From Taibaiella sp. (GTDB lineage: Bacteria > Bacteroidota > Bacteroidia > Chitinophagales > Chitinophagaceae): a stretch of 64,000 nt of DNA. Positions 1-6,210 of this stretch are shown piece by piece. The notes beneath the pieces were generated by a model. The model was not told the DNA's origin, did no database searches, and saw only the letters and a list, made by a program, of their open reading frames with translations. Position numbers and translations under genes: made by a program. Positions within the stretch are counted from its first letter, which is position 1. Each line of letters opens with the position of its first letter. Location: assembly GCA_016786705.1 (NCBI GenBank), contig JAEUVV010000013.1, positions 496,001-560,000 on the forward strand, in the 5' to 3' direction.

Positions 1-829
1 CACCGTTAGATTTTGGCACATTACAATCGAATAACTCTCCTTTTTTCAAAGCATCTTTTAGATTGTAGATTTTCTTGTAAGGCTTAGGATATTCGTAATT
101 TAATGCAATATCTTTTCTGACGCCCACTAAAATCAAACGCTCACGTTTTTGCGGAACTTTAAAATTTATAGCTTTCAAAACCTCTACAGGAACTACATTG
201 TAACCTATCTCATCCAAAATAGAAATCATTCCCTGCAAAGTTTTTCCGTTATCGTGGCTCAACAAACCACGAACGTTTTCGCCAATACAAATTGGTGGGT
301 TAACCTCTTTGACAACTCTTGCAAATTCATAAAAAAGCGTTCCACGGGCATCCGCTAAACCTAACTTTTTTCCTGCATAGCTAAATGCTTGACACGGAAA
401 ACCTCCTGTCACGACATCAACTTTCTCGTTGTATTCCGAGAAATCAAAGTTTTTGATATCCCCTTCCAAAACATTCCACTTCGGACGATTTTTACGCAAG
501 GTAGCACAAGCAAATTTATCAATTTCGTTAAGGGCAACACATTTCAACCCTGCTTTTTCCATTCCGACAGCCAAACCGCCAGCACCCGCAAAAAGTTCCA
601 AAACTTTATATTCATAATTAGGTTCAACATAGTTTGAAACAGACTCTTTTGTATCAACAGGAACAAAATCAGAAAACAATTCCAATACTTCTGATTTCCG
701 ATAAACACGATAATTGCTAATTGGTTCACGAACCGCAGATAATTTGCCTTCTTCGTCCCAACGCCTTAACGTTTTTGTACTTTTATTCAGCAATTTTGCT
801 GTTTCTGAAATAGTTAAATAATCACTCAT
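1..829 (-). CDS. DNA (cytosine-5) methyltransferase with N-terminal HTH, 3' end beyond window
   Basis: Methylates cytosine C5 in a specific DNA site, as part of a restriction-modification system or as a solitary methylase. The frame is open from the ATG at 829 to the window edge (276 codons visible). Residues 1-52 read as a MerR/excisionase-like helix-turn-helix (LTISETAKLLNKSTKTLRRW). Then come motif I FAGAGG (80-85), motif IV GGFPCQ with catalytic Cys146, motif VI ENVRG (184-188) and motif VIII QKRERLILVG (227-236). The target-recognition region and C-terminal motifs IX-X lie outside the window. Codons are clearly AT-richer than in rpmH or holB next door, which suggests horizontal acquisition. 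The HTH may repress its own promoter, as in some HTH-fused methylases; that is inference. No restriction enzyme gene is visible on this side. Confidence 0.9.
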   Translation of the reverse strand, partial: MSDYLTISETAKLLNKSTKTLRRWDEEGKLSAVREPISNYRVYRKSEVLELFSDFVPVDTKESVSNYVEPNYEYKVLELFAGAGGLAVGMEKAGLKCVALNEIDKFACATLRKNRPKWNVLEGDIKNFDFSEYNEKVDVVTGGFPCQAFSYAGKKLGLADARGTLFYEFARVVKEVNPPICIGENVRGLLSHDNGKTLQGMISILDEIGYNVVPVEVLKAINFKVPQKRERLILVGVRKDIALNYEYPKPYKKIYNLKDALKKGELFDCNVPKSNG

Positions 830-1017
830 AACCAAATTATACAACTTTAGACAATGGTTACAAATTTAAAACAACCTTTTAATCTGACAAAATAAATAAA
901 AAGAACGATAGATTATATCGGTTTTGTTTAAGCAAACCTGAAGTATGAAACTGCACTTAAGTACTTCTATTAACTTCTGTACATTAACTGAACAGAAATG
1001 ATTTGATTGTCCTGTCT
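830..1017. other. AT-rich spacer between methylase and smORF
   Basis: About 190 bases holding the methylase promoter side and the end of the rpmH-rnpA-yidD group. I see no convincing gene, only an imperfect TAnnTTTG-like box (TATAATTTG) just upstream of the methylase start on the minus strand. Confidence 0.4.
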
Positions 1018-1164
1018 TCACAAACTTTCCGAATACGACACAAGCGCCTTTTTTTTGCGGCGCGATTTAATAAAGAAAACAACCAATATGCCTATAAAAG
1101 CAATGACCAGGCTTAGTACAAAAACAAATGCCAGTTGAAGCAACAGTACTATTAGAAAGCCCAT
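1018..1164 (-). CDS. small single-span membrane protein (48 aa)
   Basis: Short frame directly after yidD on the same strand (27 bases downstream), starting ATG at 1164 and ending TGA at 1018. The protein is one long hydrophobic helix (about residues 2-33, rich in L, V, I, F) followed by a basic segment SRRKKK and a polar tail ending SYSESL. This is the classic topology of a small inner-membrane protein with a positive cytoplasmic C-terminal part. The ORF is too short for most gene finders. I do not recognise a family. Its place behind rnpA and yidD suggests a link to membrane protein biogenesis, but that is only context. Confidence 0.5.
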   Translation of the reverse strand: MGFLIVLLLQLAFVFVLSLVIAFIGILVVFFIKSRRKKKALVSYSESL

Positions 1165-1191
1165 ACCTGCAGCAGTTTATTGTATAGGAAA

Positions 1192-1410
1192 TTATTTGAC
1201 GGGATCGTAACCATGCCCGCCCCAGGGATGACAGCGGCCGATACGCTTTAGCGCCATCCAGCCGCCCTTAAGCGCACCATACTTCTGCACGGCCTCCAGG
1301 CCGTATTGAGAGCAAGTGGGGGTAAAACGGCAGTTAGCGCCCAGCCAGGGCGAAAGCATTTTCTGGTATGCTTTAATAATCCCGATCATTATTTTAGCCG
1401 GCAGTCCCAT
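1192..1410 (-). CDS. yidD: membrane protein insertion efficiency factor YidD
   Basis: Small (72 aa) membrane-associated protein that helps the YidC insertase put proteins into the inner membrane. The family signature is plain: KAYQKMLSPWLGANCRFTPT, then CSQYGLEAVQKYG, then a GRCHPW motif and GYDPV at the end. The conserved cysteines of the CRFTPTCS segment are present. It overlaps the 3' end of rnpA by 17 bases, consistent with translational coupling in an rpmH-rnpA-yidD operon. A second possible start is the Met at 1389 (MIGIIKAYQK), which would avoid the overlap and resembles many family members; the choice between the two is open. Confidence 0.92.
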   Translation of the reverse strand: MGLPAKIMIGIIKAYQKMLSPWLGANCRFTPTCSQYGLEAVQKYGALKGGWMALKRIGRCHPWGGHGYDPVK

Positions 1411-1804
1411 CTTGCGGATAGTTTAATGACTGCAAGTTAGTAATGATTTTCGACATCGCTTTCTGCGTTGTCGGCCAATCGGGTATTTCGCGGCCGGTAA
1501 AGATAAAAAAGAGGTGTAATTGAATATTTTGTGGAATTGTAGCGTAGACCTCCTGCTTCCGGTGCCGCCAGGCTTCCCGCAGCAGGCGCTTGATCCGGTT
1601 ACGCTGGTGGGCATGCCGCATTTTCTTTTTAGGCACAGAGAAGCCCGCGCGTGCCGGAGCATCCTGTTCTGCTCTTTGGCCGCTAAAAGAATATACCACT
1701 CGGAACGGGTAAACAGAAAACGCCTCTCCGTGTTGGAAAAGCGTTTCAATCTGTTTGCGAAATTTTAATCGTTCGGAGTGACTGAAGGAAAAACCATCAA
1801 CCAT
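1394..1804 (-). CDS. rnpA: ribonuclease P protein component
   Basis: Protein subunit of RNase P, which binds the catalytic RNA and helps mature tRNA 5' ends. Length 136 aa is normal for Bacteroidota. The RNP motif region is seen as RAGFSVPKKKMRHAHQRNRI followed by KRLLREAWR, the hallmark arginine-rich helix of the family. The N-terminus FSFSHSERLKFRKQIETLF is also typical. It lies 10 bases after rpmH on the same strand and runs into yidD, giving the conserved rpmH-rnpA-yidD order. The promoter is the one in front of rpmH. Confidence 0.95.
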   Translation of the reverse strand: MVDGFSFSHSERLKFRKQIETLFQHGEAFSVYPFRVVYSFSGQRAEQDAPARAGFSVPKKKMRHAHQRNRIKRLLREAWRHRKQEVYATIPQNIQLHLFFIFTGREIPDWPTTQKAMSKIITNLQSLNYPQDGTAG

Positions 1805-1814
1805 CCGGGAAATA

Positions 1815-1970
1815 TTATTTCAAACGGCTTTCGTCAGATACCGTTAATTTTTTACGTCCTTTTTTGCGGCGTGCAGCTAAAACTTTACGTCCATTAGCAG
1901 TTTCCATACGCTTGCGGAAACCATGTACGTTTTTACGACGACGACGAGACGGTTGGAAAGTACGTTTCAT
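1815..1970 (-). CDS. rpmH: 50S ribosomal protein L34
   Basis: Smallest large-subunit ribosomal protein, 51 aa, starting MKRTFQPSRRRRKNVHGFRK, which is the almost invariant L34 N-terminus. The rest (RMETANGRKVLAARRKKGRK) is equally typical, with a short Bacteroidota extension to SDESRLK. First gene of the rpmH-rnpA-yidD group. In many bacteria it lies by the replication origin with dnaA; here dnaA is not visible and holB diverges instead. Confidence 0.97.
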   Translation of the reverse strand: MKRTFQPSRRRRKNVHGFRKRMETANGRKVLAARRKKGRKKLTVSDESRLK

Positions 1971-2040
1971 ATGATCAATTTTTCTTTTTGCTTAATTAAT
2001 GATTGACCCTTCAGGCAGCACAGCTTTTTCAAAGGGAATG

Positions 2041-2070
2041 CAAAGGTAAAAGCATTTTTTATTATATCAA
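2041..2070 (-). promoter_or_regulatory. promoter of rpmH operon
   Basis: On the minus strand there is a -33 TTG (2070-2068), a 19-base spacer and a perfect Bacteroidota -7 box TACCTTTG (2048-2041). Transcription would begin near 2035, giving a leader of about 65 bases before rpmH. Confidence 0.7.
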
Positions 2071-2135
2071 AATAAATTTTAGAATAAATTACAGGTTTTA
2101 GGCTTCATTCCTGTTTTAAGCCTGCAAATTACGAT

Positions 2136-2143
2136 TATATTTG
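2136..2143 (+). promoter_or_regulatory. -7 box of holB
   Basis: TATATTTG fits TAnnTTTG and ends only 7 bases before the ATG at 2151, so the holB mRNA would have almost no leader. No clear -33 TTG is seen. Confidence 0.5.
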
Positions 2144-2150
2144 CATCATT

Positions 2151-3290
2151 ATGCAAGCACAAGCCATTTACGGACAGGAAAAAGCCCAATCTGATTTATT
2201 GAATTTTTATCAATCAGGTCATTTACCGCATGCGATACTGATGCTGGGTAAAGAAGGCAGCGGCGGACTGCCCCTGGCGATCAGCTTTGCCCAATTTTTA
2301 TTATGCGAGCAAAAAGGCGCACAGGCCGAGGCCTGCGGCCAATGCGCGGCCTGCCTGAAAACCAAGGCCCTGGTGCACCCCGACCTGCATTTCACCTTTC
2401 CCTCATTCCCGCCCAAACCGGGGGTAAAGACCAACAGTAAGAACTTCATCCGGGAATTCAGGGAGTTTTTTACCAAACACCCTTATGGCAGCGTGACCGA
2501 CTGGCTGGAGTCTATAGGCGCCAAAGATCGCCAGAGCGGGAACATTTCCGCTGAAGAATGTAAAGAGATGATCGAAACCCTAAGCCTTAAAGCGATGGAA
2601 GGCGCTTATAAGATCCAGATCGTGTGGCGGCCCGAATATCTAGGCAAAGAAGGGAATATCTTACTGAAACTAATCGAAGAGCCCCCATCCAATACTATCT
2701 TTTTACTGGTGGCGGAGCAAACAGATTCCGTACTGGAAACCATACTGTCCCGGACGCAACTCGTGCGCCTGCAACCTATGGCAGACGAGGCGATCCGGGA
2801 GATCCTGCAAAATGTTTACCAGGTCTCCGAGCAGGACGCCGCCCGTGCTGCGGTACTATCAGAGGGCAATGTAGCACATGCCCTGACCGTACTCCAGGAA
2901 AACGAAAGCGACTGGCTGCAGCTCATCAAAGACTGGTTTAACGGCGTCTTTACCTACAACGGCAACCTGATCGGGAAGTGGGTAGACCAGGTAAGCAAAC
3001 TGCCTACCGTACAGCTCAAAAATTTCCTGATGTACGCGCAGCAATTGCTGGGGCACACCTTAAGAATGAGCATGATACCCGGCTATCAGCCCGCATTATC
3101 TGCTGCCGATGCGCAATTTGTACAAAAACTGGCGACCCGGCAGTTCAACTACCAGACCATCAATCAGATGGACAACCTGATCGGCACAGCGGTGTACCAT
3201 GTAGAGCGTAACGCGAATGCGAAAGTCGTTTTGCTCCACCTCTCGGTAGCGATGCAATACGCCCTGAAAGGCACGAAGCTCAGCGCTTAA
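2151..3290 (+). CDS. holB: DNA polymerase III delta' subunit
   Basis: Clamp-loader subunit that, with delta and tau/gamma, opens the beta clamp on DNA. The 379-aa protein has the AAA+ fold of delta'. The Walker A region is degenerate (GKEGSGGLP, no GKT), as in delta', which does not hydrolyse ATP. A zinc module follows (Cys52, Cys62, Cys65, Cys68; CGQCAAC). The sensor region AYKIQIVWRPEYLGKEGNIL and LIEEPPSNTIFLL is the usual HolB core. The clamp-loader C-terminal helical domain fills the rest. It diverges from rpmH and converges on msrC, with the two stop codons overlapping in a TTAA. Confidence 0.9.
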   Translation: MQAQAIYGQEKAQSDLLNFYQSGHLPHAILMLGKEGSGGLPLAISFAQFLLCEQKGAQAEACGQCAACLKTKALVHPDLHFTFPSFPPKPGVKTNSKNFIREFREFFTKHPYGSVTDWLESIGAKDRQSGNISAEECKEMIETLSLKAMEGAYKIQIVWRPEYLGKEGNILLKLIEEPPSNTIFLLVAEQTDSVLETILSRTQLVRLQPMADEAIREILQNVYQVSEQDAARAAVLSEGNVAHALTVLQENESDWLQLIKDWFNGVFTYNGNLIGKWVDQVSKLPTVQLKNFLMYAQQLLGHTLRMSMIPGYQPALSAADAQFVQKLATRQFNYQTINQMDNLIGTAVYHVERNANAKVVLLHLSVAMQYALKGTKLSA

Positions 3291-3772
3291 TATTTCGCCC
3301 GGAGCAGCCCGCACAATTGTTCCAGGTAAGCCGCATCTTCATCAGTAAAGCCGTTCAGCTCAGCGCTGTCGATATCCAATACCGCTCTTACCTGCCCCCC
3401 AGTATCAAAACAAGGTACGACCACTTCTGATTGAGACAAAGCGCTACAAGCGATATGCCCGGGGAATGCATGCACATCGGGCACCACTACAGAGCGCTTT
3501 TCAGCCCATGCGGTACCACAAACCCCTCTACCGAAAGGGATACGGGTACAGGCTAATGGTCCCTGGAAAGGGCCTAATACCAATGTATTTGCATTTTGAT
3601 CCACCAGGTAAAACCCGGTCCATAGCCAGCCGAACTGCTGGTTCAGTACCGCCGTAAGGTTGGCCATCACAGCAATAAGGTTGTCTTCATGCGCGCAGAT
3701 CTCTTTGGCCTGTGCCAGTACATGCCGGTATTGAGCCGCCTTATCCCCCGTAAATCTTGTAAAGTTTTCCAT
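3287..3772 (-). CDS. msrC: free methionine-(R)-sulfoxide reductase, GAF domain
   Basis: Reduces free (not protein-bound) methionine-R-sulfoxide with thioredoxin as electron donor, in the cytoplasm. The 161 aa form one GAF domain. The three family cysteines are present: Cys75 in ACTRIPFGRG, Cys85 in GVCGTAWA and Cys109 in GHIACSA, in the same spacing as in E. coli MsrC (there 84, 94, 118). LGPFQGPLA and SQSEVVVP are further signatures. I chose the ATG at 3772 (MENFTRF); the in-frame stretch upstream overlaps the DUF983 gene and is unlike the family. The stop overlaps the holB stop on the other strand. Confidence 0.9.
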   Translation of the reverse strand: MENFTRFTGDKAAQYRHVLAQAKEICAHEDNLIAVMANLTAVLNQQFGWLWTGFYLVDQNANTLVLGPFQGPLACTRIPFGRGVCGTAWAEKRSVVVPDVHAFPGHIACSALSQSEVVVPCFDTGGQVRAVLDIDSAELNGFTDEDAAYLEQLCGLLRAKY

Positions 3773-3805
3773 ATTTTGTATAAATCGCAATCCTGTTAAA
3801 AGAAT

Positions 3806-3813
3806 TACCTTTG
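3806..3813 (+). promoter_or_regulatory. -7 box of DUF983 gene
   Basis: TACCTTTG, a perfect match to TAnnTTTG, 28 bases before the ATG at 3842. A TTG stands too far upstream to be a standard -33 element. Confidence 0.45.
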
Positions 3814-3841
3814 CAGTGTAAAGTAAAATCATTTTCAGATT

Positions 3842-4282
3842 ATGTCCCAAAAGCCCGCTCTACTGCCTAGTGTCTTGCAAAGTAAATGTCCTAACTGCAG
3901 AAAAGGTAAAATGTTCCGGCAGAGCAGCATCTTCCCCCTGGGAAAAATGCTGGAAATGCCCGACCGCTGCGCGCATTGCGGCCAGAAAATGGAAATAGAA
4001 CCCGGATTTTATTATGGTACAGGTTACGTAAGCTATGGCCTTTCTATTGCCCTTACCGTATTCAACCTGATTTGGTTCGCCCTCTTCTTTGGTATCCGTT
4101 TCAGCGACAACAGTATTTTCTGGTTTATGGGCGTCAATGTTGCTATCGTATTGCTGATGCAGCCCGTGCTGATGCGCTATGCAAGGGTGATCTACCTCTA
4201 CATTTTTGTCAAATACGGGTCTTATGAGCATGAAGTGCCTACGGAAACTCCGCAGGTCACACAAGAGCCGCAGGTAGTGTAA
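3842..4282 (+). CDS. DUF983 membrane protein
   Basis: A 146-aa protein with an N-terminal zinc-ribbon-like part: CPNCRKG near residue 16 and CAHCG near residue 47. Two hydrophobic spans follow (about residues 62-85 and 93-115) and then an acidic, proline-rich tail. This matches DUF983, a small family of inner-membrane proteins of unknown function that often sits near cytochrome oxidase or housekeeping genes. The phrase GFYYGTGYVSYG between the zinc knuckle and the first helix is typical of the Bacteroidota branch. It has its own -7 box and lies upstream of sufS with an 81-base gap holding another promoter. Confidence 0.8.
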   Translation: MSQKPALLPSVLQSKCPNCRKGKMFRQSSIFPLGKMLEMPDRCAHCGQKMEIEPGFYYGTGYVSYGLSIALTVFNLIWFALFFGIRFSDNSIFWFMGVNVAIVLLMQPVLMRYARVIYLYIFVKYGSYEHEVPTETPQVTQEPQVV

Positions 4283-4327
4283 GCTATAAATTAACAAGAT
4301 CCGGGAACGGTACAAGCTACATTGTCT

Positions 4328-4335
4328 TACCTTTG
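4328..4335 (+). promoter_or_regulatory. -7 box of sufS
   Basis: TACCTTTG lies 28 bases before the ATG at 4364. It overlaps a possible upstream TTG start at 4322, which argues that translation begins at 4364. Confidence 0.55.
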
Positions 4336-4363
4336 CGTACCCTTTTGGGGCAATTTTAGTATT

Positions 4364-5581
4364 ATGACCGATTTCGAAAAAATAAGGAACGATTTCCCGA
4401 TCCTTTCAGAACATATATACGGCAAACCCCTGGTTTACCTGGACAATGGCGCCACTACGCAAAAACCGGCGGCCGTAATTAACGCGATTAAAGAATACTA
4501 CGAATCGTACAACAGCAATGTGCACCGCGGGGTTCACTTTTTAAGCCAGAAGGCTACAGATGCCGAAGAAGCCGCCCGCTCGGGCGTTCAGCGGTTCATC
4601 AACGCGGCACACAGCAGCGAGATCATCTTCACCAAAGGCACTACTGATGCGATCAATTTATTAGCCTATTCTTTTTGTAAAAAACATATGCAGCCGGGCG
4701 ATGAACTCATCATCACCGAGATGGAGCACCATTCCAATATTGTTCCCTGGCAGATCGCCTGCGAAGACCGGGGTGGCAGCCTAAAAGTTATCCCGTTAAA
4801 AGATGATGGCACATTAGACCTGGCGGTGCTGGAAAAGTTGATCAGCCCACGAACGAGGCTTATTGCCTTTACCTGGGTAAGTAATACTTTAGGCACCGTA
4901 AATCCTGTGGCCGACATTATCAGCCTCGCGCATAGCCATAATATTCCCGTAATGATCGACGCGGCACAAGCCATACAGCATATGGCCATAGATGTGCAGG
5001 CTTCCGATATTGATTTCCTGGTATTTTCCGGGCATAAGATCTATGCCCCTACAGGGATTGGTGTGCTATATGGCAAACATGCTTTATTGTCGGAACTGCC
5101 TCCTTACCAGGGCGGCGGCTCGATGATCAAATCAGTGAGCTTTAATGAAACTACTTATGCTGATCTTCCGTTCCGTTTTGAAGCGGGCACACCAAATATT
5201 GCCGGTATTATAGGCCTGGGAGCCGCAATTAAATACGTATCGGAAATAGGTATTAATAATATCGCGGCACACGAGGCGGAGCTGCTGGATTATGCCGAAT
5301 CTGAACTAAAGCAAATCCCTGGCATCCGTATCGTAGGCACGGCGCCGCACAAGGCCGCGACGATATCTTTCCTCGTGGGCGATATTCACCCTTATGATAT
5401 CGGCGAGTTGCTGGACAAGCAGGGAGTTGCTGTGCGCACGGGCCACCACTGTTGCCAACCCATTATGGACCGTTATGCAATCCCCGGAACGGTAAGAGCC
5501 TCTTTCTCTTTCTATAACAACAAAGCAGATGTGGATACCTTTATCGCGGCACTGAAAAAAGCCATCAGCATGCTGGTTTAA
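4364..5581 (+). CDS. sufS: cysteine desulfurase, SufS type
   Basis: PLP enzyme that takes sulfur from cysteine for iron-sulfur cluster assembly (SUF pathway). The 405-aa protein starts MTDFEKIRNDFPIL and carries YLDNGATTQKP, the PLP-contact block MEHHSNIVPW, and the Schiff-base lysine Lys225 in FSGHKIYAPTG. The persulfide loop is RTGHHCCQP, with the catalytic cysteine expected at 363 and an extra Cys364 where most SufS have Ala. The other suf genes (sufBCD, sufE) are not in the window, so it stands alone here, next to two tRNA genes. Confidence 0.93.
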   Translation: MTDFEKIRNDFPILSEHIYGKPLVYLDNGATTQKPAAVINAIKEYYESYNSNVHRGVHFLSQKATDAEEAARSGVQRFINAAHSSEIIFTKGTTDAINLLAYSFCKKHMQPGDELIITEMEHHSNIVPWQIACEDRGGSLKVIPLKDDGTLDLAVLEKLISPRTRLIAFTWVSNTLGTVNPVADIISLAHSHNIPVMIDAAQAIQHMAIDVQASDIDFLVFSGHKIYAPTGIGVLYGKHALLSELPPYQGGGSMIKSVSFNETTYADLPFRFEAGTPNIAGIIGLGAAIKYVSEIGINNIAAHEAELLDYAESELKQIPGIRIVGTAPHKAATISFLVGDIHPYDIGELLDKQGVAVRTGHHCCQPIMDRYAIPGTVRASFSFYNNKADVDTFIAALKKAISMLV

Positions 5582-5600
5582 AAAAACTTGAAATTATTTT

Positions 5601-5631
5601 TTGGAAAAAAGAAAAACCGGGTGTACATTTG
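5601..5631 (+). promoter_or_regulatory. promoter of tRNA-Met/tRNA-Pro
   Basis: TTG (5601-5603), 20-base spacer and TACATTTG (5624-5631) make a textbook Bacteroidota promoter ending 9 bases before the tRNA-Met gene. It starts only 20 bases after the sufS stop. Confidence 0.75.
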
Positions 5632-5640
5632 CATCCCATT

Positions 5641-5717
5641 GGCGGGGTAGCTCAGATGGTTAGAGCGCAGGATTCATAACCCTGAGGTCACGGGTTCAAC
5701 TCCCGTCTCCGCTACCA
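5641..5717 (+). tRNA. tRNA-Met (CAT)
   Basis: A 77-base cloverleaf. Acceptor stem 5641-5647 pairs with 5707-5713 (two G-T pairs), D arm GCTC/GAGC, anticodon loop TTCATAA, T arm ACGGG-TTCAACT-CCCGT, and an encoded CCA at 5715-5717. The G1-U72 start and lack of three G-C pairs in the anticodon stem argue for the elongator rather than the initiator tRNA. A tRNA-Ile whose CAT is modified to lysidine cannot be fully ruled out by eye. Confidence 0.93.
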
Positions 5718-5781
5718 AAGAGAAGGAATACAACAGCACCCAGGTATTCTGTAACCGGCAAATAAATATCAAGAAATTGAT

Positions 5782-5855
5782 AGGGAAGTAGCGCAGGCCG
5801 GTAGCGCATCTGGTTTGGGACCAGGGGGTCGCAGGTTCGAATCCTGTCTTCCCTA
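5782..5855 (+). tRNA. tRNA-Pro (TGG)
   Basis: Acceptor stem AGGGAAG (5782-5788) pairs perfectly with CTTCCCT (5848-5854). The D arm is GCGC/GCGC, the anticodon loop TTTGGGA gives TGG, and the T arm is GCAGG-TTCGAAT-CCTGT. The discriminator base is A5855. Unlike the preceding tRNA-Met, no CCA is encoded, so it must be added after processing. It is probably co-transcribed with tRNA-Met, 64 bases upstream. Confidence 0.93.
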
Positions 5856-5861
5856 CACAAC

Positions 5862-5891
5862 AAAAGAGTCACCAGAAATGGTGACTCTTTT
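5862..5891 (+). terminator. terminator of the tRNA operon
   Basis: A 12-bp perfect stem AAAAGAGTCACC / GGTGACTCTTTT with a six-base loop, followed by TATTTTT. Confidence 0.85.
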
Positions 5892-5895
5892 ATTT

Positions 5896-6045
5896 TTAAC
5901 GCTCAACTGAAAACAGCCATTTACCCGGGGTTCTGCCGGAGTAAATGTGTTTTAATCCCCCGACCATAAATACCCCTTGCAGCGAAGCCAACTTTTGCAG
6001 CTTATCTTTTACCCCCGGATGAATCTCAACCAGGCTCCCGCATAA
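5896..6045 (-). other. possible gene remnant without a start codon
   Basis: The minus-strand frame ending TAA at 5896 is open for about 70 codons and reads plausibly in its last 45 (EIHPGVKDKLQKLASLQG, then GGLKHIYSGRTPGKWLFSVE). No ATG opens the longer part; the only one is inside, giving a 23-residue peptide. It may be the tail of a decayed gene. I do not recognise a family. Confidence 0.2.
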
Positions 6046-6210
6046 CAGTCTTACTACTCCTTTTACAAGACGGCAACATTTAATTTTATAGGTAAATAAT
6101 ATTTCTATACTTTAATTAATAATATATAAACTAAAGAAAATAATATAATTATAATTTTAGTTTTCGATATTAATTTTTACTTTTATGATGTATCTAATTA
6201 TACAAATTCC
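6046..6210. other. AT-rich region before VCBS-repeat gene
   Basis: Very AT-rich leader of the next gene. No perfect TAnnTTTG box; the closest is TACTTTTA about 35 bases before the ATG. Confidence 0.3.

Noticed and set aside
149..637. Open frames on the + strand across the left end
   Set aside because: They are reverse-strand shadows of the cytosine methylase, which has intact catalytic motifs.
4322..4363. Longer sufS with TTG start at 4322
   Set aside because: A -7 promoter box lies within it and homologues begin at MTDFEKI.
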